Part shown: piece by piece, positions 8,517 to 16,725 of the stretch
Layout: each line of letters starts with the position of its first letter
Numbering within the stretch: position 1 is the first letter of the stretch
NCBI RefSeq assembly: GCF_049943335.1
Contig: NZ_JBNFVY010000001.1
Location: 186,001-250,000, forward strand
Source: JBNFVY01 sp049943335
Lineage (GTDB): Bacteria; Pseudomonadota; Alphaproteobacteria; Rhodobacterales; Rhodobacteraceae
Direction: 5' to 3'
Length of the DNA: 64,000 nucleotides
Made by a program: the position numbers and the translations under genes
Notes under the pieces: model-generated
The model's input: the letters and a program-made list of their open reading frames with translations, nothing else
Told to the model about the DNA's origin: nothing
Database searches by the model: none

Positions 8517-9109
8517 ATAGTCCGTTTCTCTTGGGCCTTACCGGATCGATCGGGATGGGAAAATCGACCACGGCGAAGATGTTCGCCGAGGCAGGGCTGG
8601 AAGTCTGGGACGCCGACGCAGCAGTGCACCGGATGTATGGTAGCGGCGGCGCCGCCGTTGAACCGATCCGGGAAATCTGCCCAAGTGCAATCATAGGTGG
8701 AGCCGTTAGCCGGGACGTATTGAAATCCTGGATTGCGCAAGATCCTACAGCACTGACAAAAATAGAAAAAGTCGTACATCCGCTGGTCGCGGAAGACCGC
8801 CTTGGCTTTGTACAAAACGCCAAAAGCGACATCGTGGTTTTGGACATCCCGCTTCTGTACGAGACCGGCGGTGATACACATGTCGATGCCGTGGCCGTTG
8901 TGTCTGCCCCTGCCAAACTGCAACGCGAACGGGTCCTGGCGCGGCCGGGAATGACAGTTGAACAGTTCGAAAGCATATTGGCTAAACAAACACCCGACGA
9001 AGAAAAACGTCAGCGCGCCGACTTCATCATCCCGAGCGAAACAATAGAAGGTGCGCGTGCAAAGGTTGGCCAAATCATTGCAGACATTAGGAATAGTCTG
9101 AATGCGTGA
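8513..9109 (+). CDS. coaE: Dephospho-CoA kinase CoaE
   Basis: CoaE catalyses the last step of coenzyme A synthesis, phosphorylating the 3'-OH of dephospho-CoA. The P-loop LTGSIGMGKSTTAKMF lies at residues 8-23, then DADAAVH, and the lid region LPLLYETG-like motif appears as IPLLYETGGD. The length of 198 aa is normal. It overlaps aroE by 4 bp and dnaQ by 8 bp. Confidence 0.95.
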   Translation: MNSPFLLGLTGSIGMGKSTTAKMFAEAGLEVWDADAAVHRMYGSGGAAVEPIREICPSAIIGGAVSRDVLKSWIAQDPTALTKIEKVVHPLVAEDRLGFVQNAKSDIVVLDIPLLYETGGDTHVDAVAVVSAPAKLQRERVLARPGMTVEQFESILAKQTPDEEKRQRADFIIPSETIEGARAKVGQIIADIRNSLNA

Positions 9110-9836
9110 AATCGTACTGGATACGGAAACGACCGGATTTGATCCTGAATCCGGTGATCGCATTGTCGAAATCGGGTGTGTTGAACTGTTCAACCACATG
9201 CCGACAGGAAACAATTTCCATATCTATATCAATCCCGAACGCGGCATGCCGGACGAAGCGTTTGGCGTACACGGGATCGGTCCGGATTTGCTGGATACGC
9301 CGCGTCCTGCCAAACCGGGCGAGGTTCTGTTGAGGGACAAGCCGGTTTTCAAAAAGGTCGGACAGTTATTTCTGGACTTCATCGGGGCAGACAGCAAATT
9401 GGTAATTCACAATGCCCGATTTGACATGAAGTTCCTCAACGCAGAACTCGGTTGGATCGGGCAGGCCCCCATCCCTTGGGAACGTGCGGTCGACACCCTT
9501 GAAATCGCGCGCAAAAAGTTCCCCGGCTCACCAGCATCTTTGGATGCCTTGTGCCGCCGCTTCGGGATCGACAATACGAACCGCACCCTGCACGGCGCGC
9601 TCTTGGACAGCGAAATCCTGGCAGAAGTCTATTTGGAACTGATCGGGGGCCGGCAACCGGATTTCGGGCTGAACACCCAGATTTCAACCACAGGCGATCA
9701 AGGGGATTCCACGTGGCGTCCCAAGCCAAGACCCAATGCGCTGCCGCCACGCCTGACAGAAGACGAAGCCGCCGCCCACGCTTCTTTCGTGGAAAAAATG
9801 GGCGACGGTGCGCTTTGGAAAAGGTTTGAAAGCTAG
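9102..9836 (+). CDS. dnaQ: DNA polymerase III epsilon subunit (proofreading exonuclease)
   Basis: DnaQ is the 3'-5' proofreading exonuclease of the replicase. The DEDDh active site is complete: ExoI LDTETTGFDPESGDRIVEIG, ExoII VIHNARFDMKFLN, and ExoIII TLHGALLDSEILAEVY with the catalytic histidine. The C-terminal part after about 190 is variable and should hold the alpha-subunit contact. It ends the maf-aroE-coaE-dnaQ unit and its TAG stop shares the palindrome CTAG with the convergent secB stop, so the two genes overlap by 4 bp tail to tail. Confidence 0.96.
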   Translation: MREIVLDTETTGFDPESGDRIVEIGCVELFNHMPTGNNFHIYINPERGMPDEAFGVHGIGPDLLDTPRPAKPGEVLLRDKPVFKKVGQLFLDFIGADSKLVIHNARFDMKFLNAELGWIGQAPIPWERAVDTLEIARKKFPGSPASLDALCRRFGIDNTNRTLHGALLDSEILAEVYLELIGGRQPDFGLNTQISTTGDQGDSTWRPKPRPNALPPRLTEDEAAAHASFVEKMGDGALWKRFES

Positions 9837-10324
9837 TTGGCCTTCTCAGCCGCAGCTTTTTCCTGCATCGCAGCCATATTCTGGCGATAGAGCGCAACGA
9901 AATCGATCGTATCCAGATTCAACGGCGGGAAGCCACCATCGCGGGTGACGTCGTTCACAATCCGGCGGACGAAGGGAAAGATCATTCGTGGACATTCAAT
10001 GAGCAGAAACGGGTGCATTTGCTCGTCCGGTACATTTTCGATGTGAAAGATACCGGCGTAATCCAGCTCAAGCACGAAAAGCGTTTCTTTGCCATCTTCG
10101 GTCTTGGAACTGATGTTGAACTTTGTCGCAACTTCGAACTGATTGTCTGTCGGACGCTTCTTGGCATCCAAGCTGACCTGAACCGAAACATTCGGCTTCA
10201 CGTCGCCCTGGATTCCCTTTTGTGCAACGATGTTTTCGAAAGACATGTCGCGAATGAACTGCCCAAGAACCTGCATCTTGACCGGGTTCTGCTGGGTAGC
10301 TTGTGCATCGCCGTTTTCGGCCAT
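9833..10324 (-). CDS. secB: Protein-export chaperone SecB
   Basis: SecB is the cytosolic tetrameric chaperone that keeps preproteins unfolded for SecA. The 163-aa acidic protein has the family core QVLGQFIRDMSFENI near residues 18-32 and the late segment LLIECPRMIFPFVRRIVNDVTRDGGFPPLNLDTIDF near 105-145, both strongly diagnostic. It is monocistronic in appearance, convergent with dnaQ and followed upstream by fxsA on the same strand after 54 bp. Confidence 0.96.
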   Translation of the reverse strand: MAENGDAQATQQNPVKMQVLGQFIRDMSFENIVAQKGIQGDVKPNVSVQVSLDAKKRPTDNQFEVATKFNISSKTEDGKETLFVLELDYAGIFHIENVPDEQMHPFLLIECPRMIFPFVRRIVNDVTRDGGFPPLNLDTIDFVALYRQNMAAMQEKAAAEKAN

Positions 10325-10378
10325 GGGAAACTCCTGATTAATACATCGCAGGGTTCTTAGCGCATCGGGCGCGTTCGC

Positions 10379-10882
10379 TCAATGCCGAGTCCATCCTGAC
10401 GGGTTTCCACCGGGCTTGCGTGTTGGGCGCTTGGATTGTTGATCCGGTTGTTCGACCTCGCTCCATTCGCCATCAATGATTGTCGTGTGTGAAGTTTGCG
10501 TCCTTTGGGTATGGGTACCCATCGTAAAGGTCTGCGTCTTGATCCGGGACCGAAGGTAACGAAAAACCGCTGATCTCACCGGGGGGACCAAAAGAGCAAA
10601 CCCGACCGCATCCGTGAAAAAGCCCGGCGTCAACAAGAGCGCGCCTGACAACAAGATCATCGCACCATGAGCAAGAGGTTCTGTCGGGTCCGTCAGTTCA
10701 TTGAATGAATTGCGTACCTGAGACATGGCCAAGGCACCTTGAGACCGGACCATGAAAGTACCGAGCACGGCTGTCAGGATCACGATTGCCAACGTCCAAC
10801 CCAAACCGATTACGCCCCCGATCTGGATGAACAGGGCGATCTCGACCAAAGGGATCGCAAGAAATAGCAAAAACAGCCACAT
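10379..10882 (-). CDS. fxsA: FxsA family membrane protein
   Basis: FxsA-type proteins are small cytoplasmic-membrane proteins; E. coli FxsA eases F-plasmid exclusion of phage T7, but the cellular role is not settled. Here 167 aa begin MWLFLLFLAIPLVEIALFIQIGGVIGLGWTLAIVILTAVLGTFMVRSQG, the conserved FxsA block, with three or four hydrophobic segments. A polar, basic tail follows after residue 110. The gene is divergent from tim44 across about 110 bp that must contain both promoters. Confidence 0.9.
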   Translation of the reverse strand: MWLFLLFLAIPLVEIALFIQIGGVIGLGWTLAIVILTAVLGTFMVRSQGALAMSQVRNSFNELTDPTEPLAHGAMILLSGALLLTPGFFTDAVGFALLVPPVRSAVFRYLRSRIKTQTFTMGTHTQRTQTSHTTIIDGEWSEVEQPDQQSKRPTRKPGGNPSGWTRH

Positions 10883-10992
10883 ATTTGCCTCTATCGACCG
10901 CTACCCGGCCATGGTGGACTTGATTGGTTCGCTACCCTACATAGGTGCGGTAGGCGCGCGATACCACCGTCGCTCCAAAAAATGAGGACCTG

Positions 10993-11655
10993 ATGAGCTC
11001 AGCTATTGTTCAACTGTTGGTATTGGCCGGCGTTGCGATTTTTTTGATTTTGCGATTGCGCAACGTGTTGGGCACCCGCGATGGGTTTGAACCCCCAAAA
11101 ACCATCGGGGACCAAGCGTCTAACCAGAGTTCGCGGAGCAATTTTGAGGTCATCGAAGGCGGGCCGGATCATGATATTCTGGATCATGTGCCCGATGGAT
11201 CGGAAGCGGCCAAATCGCTGGCCGCGATGAAACTGGCCGAACCTTCATTTTCCGTTGGCGAATTTTTGCAGGGCGCTCGCGGGGCCTACGAAATGATCCT
11301 CATGGCGTTCGAGCGTGGAGAGCTTGATGATATCAAGCCTTTTCTTGCCGAAGATGTTTTTGACACCTTCGTTGATGTGGTCGCAGCCCGTGAAGATCAG
11401 GGACTGATTGTCGAAGCCAGTTTTGCCGGTCTGCGCGAGATGTCGGTGCAGGACGCAACCTTTGATCGGGCCACGAACGAGGGTGAAATCACCGTCAGGT
11501 TTGTCGGGGAATTGACGTCGGTTGTGCGCGACAAGGCAGGCGATATCGTAGAAGGTGATCCCAAAGCCATCAAACGCCAAAAAGATGTCTGGACGTTCGG
11601 CAGGGTCATGGGGGCCGACGATCCTAACTGGCGTCTGGTGGCAACAGGCGGGTGA
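10993..11655 (+). CDS. Tim44/TimA domain protein, membrane-anchored
   Basis: The protein starts with a single N-terminal membrane helix (IVQLLVLAGVAIFLILRLRNVLG, residues 5-27), then a low-complexity linker, and a Tim44-like NTF2-fold domain (about 90-215) with SFSVGEFLQGARGAYEMILMAFERGELDDIKPFL. This is the bacterial homologue of the mitochondrial import subunit Tim44; the bacterial role is poorly known. The ATG at 10993 follows GAGGACCTG. The next gene, mltA, starts 6 bp after the stop in the same frame, and the pair with smr is conserved near secB and fxsA in alphaproteobacteria. Confidence 0.9.
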   Translation: MSSAIVQLLVLAGVAIFLILRLRNVLGTRDGFEPPKTIGDQASNQSSRSNFEVIEGGPDHDILDHVPDGSEAAKSLAAMKLAEPSFSVGEFLQGARGAYEMILMAFERGELDDIKPFLAEDVFDTFVDVVAAREDQGLIVEASFAGLREMSVQDATFDRATNEGEITVRFVGELTSVVRDKAGDIVEGDPKAIKRQKDVWTFGRVMGADDPNWRLVATGG

Positions 11656-11661
11656 AGACAC

Positions 11662-12525
11662 GTGCGGGGTGTGCGACCAGGCGCCAATTTGCTGTCGCAC
11701 AAGCCGCCTTTTCATCATCCTGCCTGGGCGGAAGTGGATCATGCAGCGGCGCTTCGCCTTGCAGGGATCACCGCGGCGAACCCGCGGGAACACTTGGAAA
11801 AACAGTTTTCGTACGGTCCGGTGCAGGAAATGCACCTCACAGGGTATTTTGAACCAGAATACCCTGGGTCTCTGACCCGGACCGATCAATTTCAGCATCC
11901 CATCTACAGGTTGCCGCCGGAAGATCTGCGCCAAACGAAACGCGCTGACGTCTACACAGCCCTACGCGGTTATGAACTGGCTTGGTTGGCCGACCCGTTG
12001 GATGCGTATCTGTTGCAGGTTCAGGGATCAGGCCGGATCGTGGCAGACGCAGGTGTTTTGCGCGTGGGTTACGCAGGCAAGAACCAAGCACCCTACGTTT
12101 CGATAGGCAAAATACTTGTCGAAAATGGATCAATCGAGAAAGACAAAATCTCGATGCAAACCATTCGGGATTGGGCGAATAAACACCCCCGCGCCCTTCC
12201 CCGCCTCTTGGCGAATAACCCGTCGTTCGTCTATTTTCAAAAAATGCAGACACCTGATCACCTGGGGCCAATCGGAACGGCGGGCATACCGTTGACACCA
12301 ATGGCGTCAATTGCCGTCGATCCCGATGTCATCCCTCTGGGCACCATGGTCTGGATCAGCGCGCCCGGAATCAACACATTGACCATTGCGCAGGACACGG
12401 GCGGCGCAATCAAAGGCGCCCGGATAGACTTGTTCACCGGAACAGGATCTGCGGCCGGCGAAGTTGCGGGAATGCTGAACACGACAGTTGTCGCGACTGT
12501 CTTGCAAGACAAAGCGGGTCTCTGA
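11662..12525 (+). CDS. mltA: Membrane-bound lytic murein transglycosylase A (short N-terminus)
   Basis: MltA cleaves the MurNAc-GlcNAc bond with formation of 1,6-anhydro-MurNAc. Diagnostic parts are LTGYFEPEYPGSL near residue 56, VQGSGRI near 122, and the C-terminal 3D domain AQDTGGAIKGARIDLFTG with catalytic aspartates near 247-257. Only a GTG start (11662) is available after the Tim44 stop, giving 287 aa, shorter than the usual 340-380, and no signal peptide or lipobox is seen. The part normally between the DHAAALR motif and TGYFEPE is about 30 residues short. The catalytic region is intact, so it may be a shorter subtype, or the N-terminus may be damaged. Confidence 0.85.
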   Translation: MRGVRPGANLLSHKPPFHHPAWAEVDHAAALRLAGITAANPREHLEKQFSYGPVQEMHLTGYFEPEYPGSLTRTDQFQHPIYRLPPEDLRQTKRADVYTALRGYELAWLADPLDAYLLQVQGSGRIVADAGVLRVGYAGKNQAPYVSIGKILVENGSIEKDKISMQTIRDWANKHPRALPRLLANNPSFVYFQKMQTPDHLGPIGTAGIPLTPMASIAVDPDVIPLGTMVWISAPGINTLTIAQDTGGAIKGARIDLFTGTGSAAGEVAGMLNTTVVATVLQDKAGL

Positions 12526-13103
12526 TGGCGCGAAAACCCCGTCATTTGAGCAAGGAAGAAGCCGCGCTGTGGGACGAAGTGCGTCGCACCGCAAAGCCGA
12601 TAAAGCCAAATAAACCAGGGGAAGTGTCGACCAACGCGCTTTTGCGGAAATCTGCTCCAAAAGAACCCATCAAACCGTTTCAAATGACGGGCCGGAAAGA
12701 AGCCGAAACCGTTCAGACAAAATTGGCACCCTCGGTTCCCGAGATCCTGAATGTTCCGCCGAAAATGGACATGCGCAAGCACCGAAACCTCAAACGGGGC
12801 AAACTGAGACCTGACGCCAGGATTGATCTGCACGGCATGACAGTTGCACAGGCACATCCCGCGCTTATCGGGTTCATCCAGCGCGCATTTTCTGATGGCA
12901 AACGATTGGTCCTGGTGATTACCGGGAAAGGGAAAGAAAAGGATGATGGCGGGCCGATACCGGTCCGGTACGGCGTGCTGCGTCATCAGGTTCCGCATTG
13001 GTTGCATTCAGCCGCCCTCCGCCCAATGGTTCTGCAAGTCTTACAGGCCCACCCGCGTCATGGCGGATCAGGTGCGTATTACGTCTATCTGAGGCGCGGC
13101 TAG
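12525..13103 (+). CDS. Smr domain protein
   Basis: The C-terminal half is a Smr domain: DLHGMTVAQAH near residue 102, LVLVITGKGKEKDDGG near 127-142, and a final GSGAYYVYLRRG. Smr domains act as nucleases in several proteins; this small stand-alone form (192 aa) is of unknown role. The N-terminal half is basic and probably disordered. The ATG shares a base with the mltA stop (TGATG), so tim44-mltA-smr is one operon. Confidence 0.9.
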   Translation: MARKPRHLSKEEAALWDEVRRTAKPIKPNKPGEVSTNALLRKSAPKEPIKPFQMTGRKEAETVQTKLAPSVPEILNVPPKMDMRKHRNLKRGKLRPDARIDLHGMTVAQAHPALIGFIQRAFSDGKRLVLVITGKGKEKDDGGPIPVRYGVLRHQVPHWLHSAALRPMVLQVLQAHPRHGGSGAYYVYLRRG

Positions 13104-13252
13104 TTTTTCCACGCGTACGGCCGCTGTCCTAGGCAAGCAACGGAACGAAGAAAGCATGCCCCCGCCATGACGAAAAGTTGAGCAGAAATCCAACTGCCCG
13201 CCAACGGGTGTTGGGGCAAATTAGTTCAAGGAATTTCCAAGAACGAAAAGAG

Positions 13253-14350
13253 CTACTGAAGTCCCGCTACCGGGTTAAGGATCAATTGCGTCGCGTTGCG
13301 TACAGTCAGAACCGCGCCAGGCAACAATCCCGTTCGTCCGGACCGATCCGTTCTGAATGCCGCCTCTATTGCGCCGACATTTCGAAGCATCTTGATCAAG
13401 GCTGGCGATTGGCCTACCGCAAAATGCCCGAGCCCTTCCGAAAAAGCTGTCACGTTTACAACCGTTATGGACAGATCGGAAATACGCTCGATTTCATTGA
13501 TATTCCCAAGTCGTTGACCCTTGCCGGAAAGCAACGCCGACAGGTGCAGCGCTCGGTCCTTGTCAGAAACAAAGATTGCAAAACTCTTGGGAAGATCGCC
13601 GATCCGCGCGGCTTGCATACGGAACACGTCCACGTCCAAATCCGGCGAAATAAGCACGACACCATCCACGACATCATCAACCCGACCGGGATTTGCTATG
13701 GCGATCTGGCGAAGCGCTTCCATGGCCAAAATAGCCCCCATTGAATGCGCCATGATCGTCACGCTTTCGGGCTCTGCCGCGACGACCTCTTCAATCAAGG
13801 CCTCCAGCCCATCCCGGGAAAATAGGGCGGCTTGACGATCATGTTCATAGGCCAACGGTTTGGCTGCGCTGGGCCAGGAATAATGGACGGCCACGCCGTC
13901 AAACCCAAAGTCACGATCCAGTTGAGCAAGGCGCAATACGCCATCTGAAAAGGAATTGTTAAACCCGTGGACATAGATGACCACCTCGCGCTTGCCCTTC
14001 GGACGATCAGCCAGTTCGGATGAAAGAGCCGACCGAAAGGCGCTGTTCGAGGGAAAGTCATGCAATCCGGTAAACACGTATTGCTGGCTGGGATCGACCG
14101 GCTGATTGCGTCTCGGCCAAGCGATTTGGCCAAGATCGGGGTTGGTGGGAACAGACAAGGTCAACCGATGAAATGTCGTTGTCTCATTCCGCCCGCCGGG
14201 GATCACTACGCCGCCCAACACCTGTCGCGTTGTTCCGATGAAAACATTGGAATTGTCGCGCGAGGCATATTCAGGGAACACCATGAATTCCGGTCTTGGC
14301 GCACAACTGCACGCCAGGACCATCGCAACCAAACCCAAAAGGAAACGCAT
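13253..14350 (-). CDS. DUF900-type alpha/beta hydrolase, putative lipoprotein
   Basis: A 365-aa protein whose start MRFLLGLVAMVLACSCAP is a lipoprotein signal with the cysteine following LACS. The body is an alpha/beta hydrolase of the DUF900 family: VVIYVHGFNNSFSDG forms the oxyanion region and IMAHSMGAILAMEAL holds the nucleophile serine in A-H-S-M-G; a histidine late in the protein (EGLGHFAV) would complete the triad. I start at ATG 14350, with AGGG about 7 bp upstream, rather than the longer in-frame start. The substrate is unknown. It lies just downstream of hslVU on the same strand. Confidence 0.85.
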   Translation of the reverse strand: MRFLLGLVAMVLACSCAPRPEFMVFPEYASRDNSNVFIGTTRQVLGGVVIPGGRNETTTFHRLTLSVPTNPDLGQIAWPRRNQPVDPSQQYVFTGLHDFPSNSAFRSALSSELADRPKGKREVVIYVHGFNNSFSDGVLRLAQLDRDFGFDGVAVHYSWPSAAKPLAYEHDRQAALFSRDGLEALIEEVVAAEPESVTIMAHSMGAILAMEALRQIAIANPGRVDDVVDGVVLISPDLDVDVFRMQAARIGDLPKSFAIFVSDKDRALHLSALLSGKGQRLGNINEIERISDLSITVVNVTAFSEGLGHFAVGQSPALIKMLRNVGAIEAAFRTDRSGRTGLLPGAVLTVRNATQLILNPVAGLQ

Positions 14351-14380
14351 TATATAACCCTGCGGCACAAGGCCGACAGA

Positions 14381-15685
14381 TCAGAGCATATATTGGCTCA
14401 CATCGGCTGATTTCGTCATATCACCGAGATTGCGCGAGACGAACTCTTCGTCAACCTCGATCTTCTCGCCAGCCCTGTCCGGGGCACTGAAACTCAGTTC
14501 CTCAAACACACGCTCAATCACTGTGTAAAGACGCCGCGCACCGATATTTTCAACGCTTTGATTGACCTCGGCGGCAATACGCGCGAGCGCGGCGATCCCA
14601 TCTTCGGTAAATTTGACAGAAACATCTTCGGTTTTCATTAATTCCGCGTACTGCAGCGTTAACGCATTGTCGGTTTCGGTGAGAATGCGAACGAAGTCCT
14701 CTTCGGTGAGTGCCCGCAACTCAACGCGAATTGGCAACCGGCCCTGAAGTTCCGGCAACAGATCGCTGGGCTTTGCGATGTGAAATGCGCCCGATGCGAT
14801 GAACAGGATGTGGTCAGTTTTGACAGAACCGTGCTTGGTGCTGACTGTTGTTCCTTCGATCAGCGGCAATAGATCGCGCTGAACCCCTTCGCGCGACACG
14901 TCAGCACCGCGCGCGTCTGCCCGCGCGCAAACCTTGTCGATTTCATCCAGAAAAACGATGCCGTTCTGCTCGACCGCTTCCATAGCGGTGCGGTTTATGG
15001 TTTCGTCATCCAGCAGTTTGTCGGCTTCTTCGTTGATCAGAATGCTGTAGCTTTCCGCGACGGTCATTTTCTTGCGGACTTTCCGCCCACCGAATGCCTT
15101 GCCGAACAAATCGCCCAGGTTCATCGTCCCGCCCATCTGCGGCTGCCCGGGAACCTCGAACCCGCCCATCGGATTTGAGGTGTCAGTGATTTCAAGCTCA
15201 ATCACGGTATTGTCCAACTCACCGGATTTTAGCTTTTTGCGAAACATGTCGCGCGTCTGTTCGCGCGCGTCTGTTCCAGCAATCGCTTCGACCACGCGGT
15301 CTTCCGCTGCTTGATGGGCGGCCGCTTTTACATCTTCGCGCATCCATTCGCGGGTCTGAACAATTGCAGCATCCATCAGGTCGCGGATGATCTGTTCCAC
15401 ATCTCGCCCGACATACCCGACTTCGGTGTACTTCGTCGCTTCGACCTTGATGAAAGGCGCCCGGGCCAGTTTTGCCAAGCGGCGACTGATCTCGGTTTTA
15501 CCAACGCCGGTCGGCCCGATCATGAGGATGTTCTTCGGATACACTTCGTCGCGAAGGTCGTCGCCCAGCTGTTTGCGCCGCCAGCGATTTCGCAACGCGA
15601 CAGCGACGGCCCGTTTGGCATCCTTTTGACCAATGATGAACCTGTCCAGCTCGCTTACGATTTCACGGGGGGTGAGGTCAGTCAT
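14381..15685 (-). CDS. hslU: HslU, ATPase subunit of the HslVU protease
   Basis: HslU is the AAA+ unfoldase that feeds substrates to HslV. At 434 aa it shows the N-terminal [36 protein letters not shown], Walker [13 protein letters not shown] near residue 53, Walker B FLDEIDKV near 246, and sensor/arginine-finger region [12 protein letters not shown]. The C-terminus VSQYML corresponds to the tail that docks into HslV. The ATG overlaps the hslV stop by 4 bp. Confidence 0.97.
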   Translation of the reverse strand: MTDLTPREIVSELDRFIIGQKDAKRAVAVALRNRWRRKQLGDDLRDEVYPKNILMIGPTGVGKTEISRRLAKLARAPFIKVEATKYTEVGYVGRDVEQIIRDLMDAAIVQTREWMREDVKAAAHQAAEDRVVEAIAGTDAREQTRDMFRKKLKSGELDNTVIELEITDTSNPMGGFEVPGQPQMGGTMNLGDLFGKAFGGRKVRKKMTVAESYSILINEEADKLLDDETINRTAMEAVEQNGIVFLDEIDKVCARADARGADVSREGVQRDLLPLIEGTTVSTKHGSVKTDHILFIASGAFHIAKPSDLLPELQGRLPIRVELRALTEEDFVRILTETDNALTLQYAELMKTEDVSVKFTEDGIAALARIAAEVNQSVENIGARRLYTVIERVFEELSFSAPDRAGEKIEVDEEFVSRNLGDMTKSADVSQYML

Positions 15686-16239
15686 TTGGAAATCTTCTCT
15701 ACGGTAAGGTTGCCGTTGGTGTAGACACAGATGTCAGCCGCGATGGCCATTGCCTTGCGCGCTGTCGTTTCAGCATCGAAATCGGTTTCCATCATGCCAC
15801 GCGCGGCCGCGAGGGCAAAGTTGCCACCCGAGCCGATCGCGGCGATGTCGTGTTCGGGTTCCAGAACATCCCCTGCCCCCGTAATTACCAGCAGCTCTTG
15901 ACCGTCAGTCACGATCAACATTGCTTCCAGCTTTTGAAGGTACTTGTCAGTGCGCCAGTCCTTCGCCAAGTCGACCGAGGCGCGGGCCAATTGGCCGGGT
16001 GTCGATTCCAGCTTGGCTTCCAGCCGTTCCAACAAGGTAAACGCGTCAGCTGTGGATCCGGCAAAACCGCATACGACGTCATAGCCGCCTGGCGACAGCC
16101 GTCGCACCTTGCGCGCTGTGCCCTTGATAACGGTCTGCCCAAGGCTGACCTGCCCATCCCCTGCGATGACAACTTCACCACCGCGACGGACCCCGATTAT
16201 TGTGGTGCCATGCCATCCGGGAAACTGTTCGTCAGCCAT
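15682..16239 (-). CDS. hslV: HslV, proteolytic subunit of the HslVU protease
   Basis: HslV is an N-terminal-threonine peptidase. The precursor starts [21 protein letters not shown]; cleavage before TTIIGV exposes the catalytic threonine, a long propeptide form typical of alphaproteobacteria. Further family motifs are [18 protein letters not shown] and the late [16 protein letters not shown]. The length of 185 aa is normal. It is first in hslV-hslU; heat-shock control is likely by analogy, but I cannot assign a sigma-32 promoter with confidence in the 110-bp gap upstream. Confidence 0.97.
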   Translation of the reverse strand: MADEQFPGWHGTTIIGVRRGGEVVIAGDGQVSLGQTVIKGTARKVRRLSPGGYDVVCGFAGSTADAFTLLERLEAKLESTPGQLARASVDLAKDWRTDKYLQKLEAMLIVTDGQELLVITGAGDVLEPEHDIAAIGSGGNFALAAARGMMETDFDAETTARKAMAIAADICVYTNGNLTVEKISK

Positions 16240-16302
16240 CGTGTTCTCCTTTTCGGTTTGGCTTATATGGCGTTGGCGGCAATGCCCCGCAACCCGCGCA
16301 AA

Positions 16303-16329
16303 GAAAAAGGCGCCCCGAACGGAGCGCCT
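16303..16329 (-). terminator. Rho-independent terminator of trxA
   Basis: On the minus strand a 9-bp stem AGGCGCTCC/GGGGCGCCT (one G-U pair) with loop GTTC is followed by TTTTTCTTT. It sits 20 bp beyond the trxA stop and before hslV, separating the two units. Confidence 0.9.
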
Positions 16330-16349
16330 CTGACCTAGTCGAACTGTCT

Positions 16350-16670
16350 TCAGACCGATTCGTCGATCCAGCTCTGCAGCGCGGCCTTGGGGGCAGCACC
16401 GACTTTGTTGGAAACCACTTCGCCGTCCTTGAACATGAAGAGCGCAGGAATACCACGAACACCCATCTGAGCGGGCGAATTGGGATTTTCATCCACGTTG
16501 ACCTTCACGATCTTGATTTTCCCGGCATATTCATTCGCAAGTTCCTCAAGAGCGGGGCCGATCTGCTTGCACGGGCCACACCATTCGGCCCAGAAATCGA
16601 CAATCACCGGAAGGTCCGCTTGGCGGACTTCGGTGTCGAATGTTTCGTCAGTGACGGCAACGGTGGCCAT
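16350..16670 (-). CDS. trxA: Thioredoxin 1
   Basis: A small cytosolic disulfide reductase of 106 aa. The active site WCGPC is at residues 30-34 in [16 protein letters not shown], and the cis-proline loop [12 protein letters not shown] is present. The gene lies downstream of addA with a 55-bp gap and ends at a clear terminator. Confidence 0.97.
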   Translation of the reverse strand: MATVAVTDETFDTEVRQADLPVIVDFWAEWCGPCKQIGPALEELANEYAGKIKIVKVNVDENPNSPAQMGVRGIPALFMFKDGEVVSNKVGAAPKAALQSWIDESV

Positions 16671-16725
16671 GGGAAATCTCCTGGTTGAGTGTTGGCTGGG
16701 AATCTAGGAATGCCGCAGGATAACG

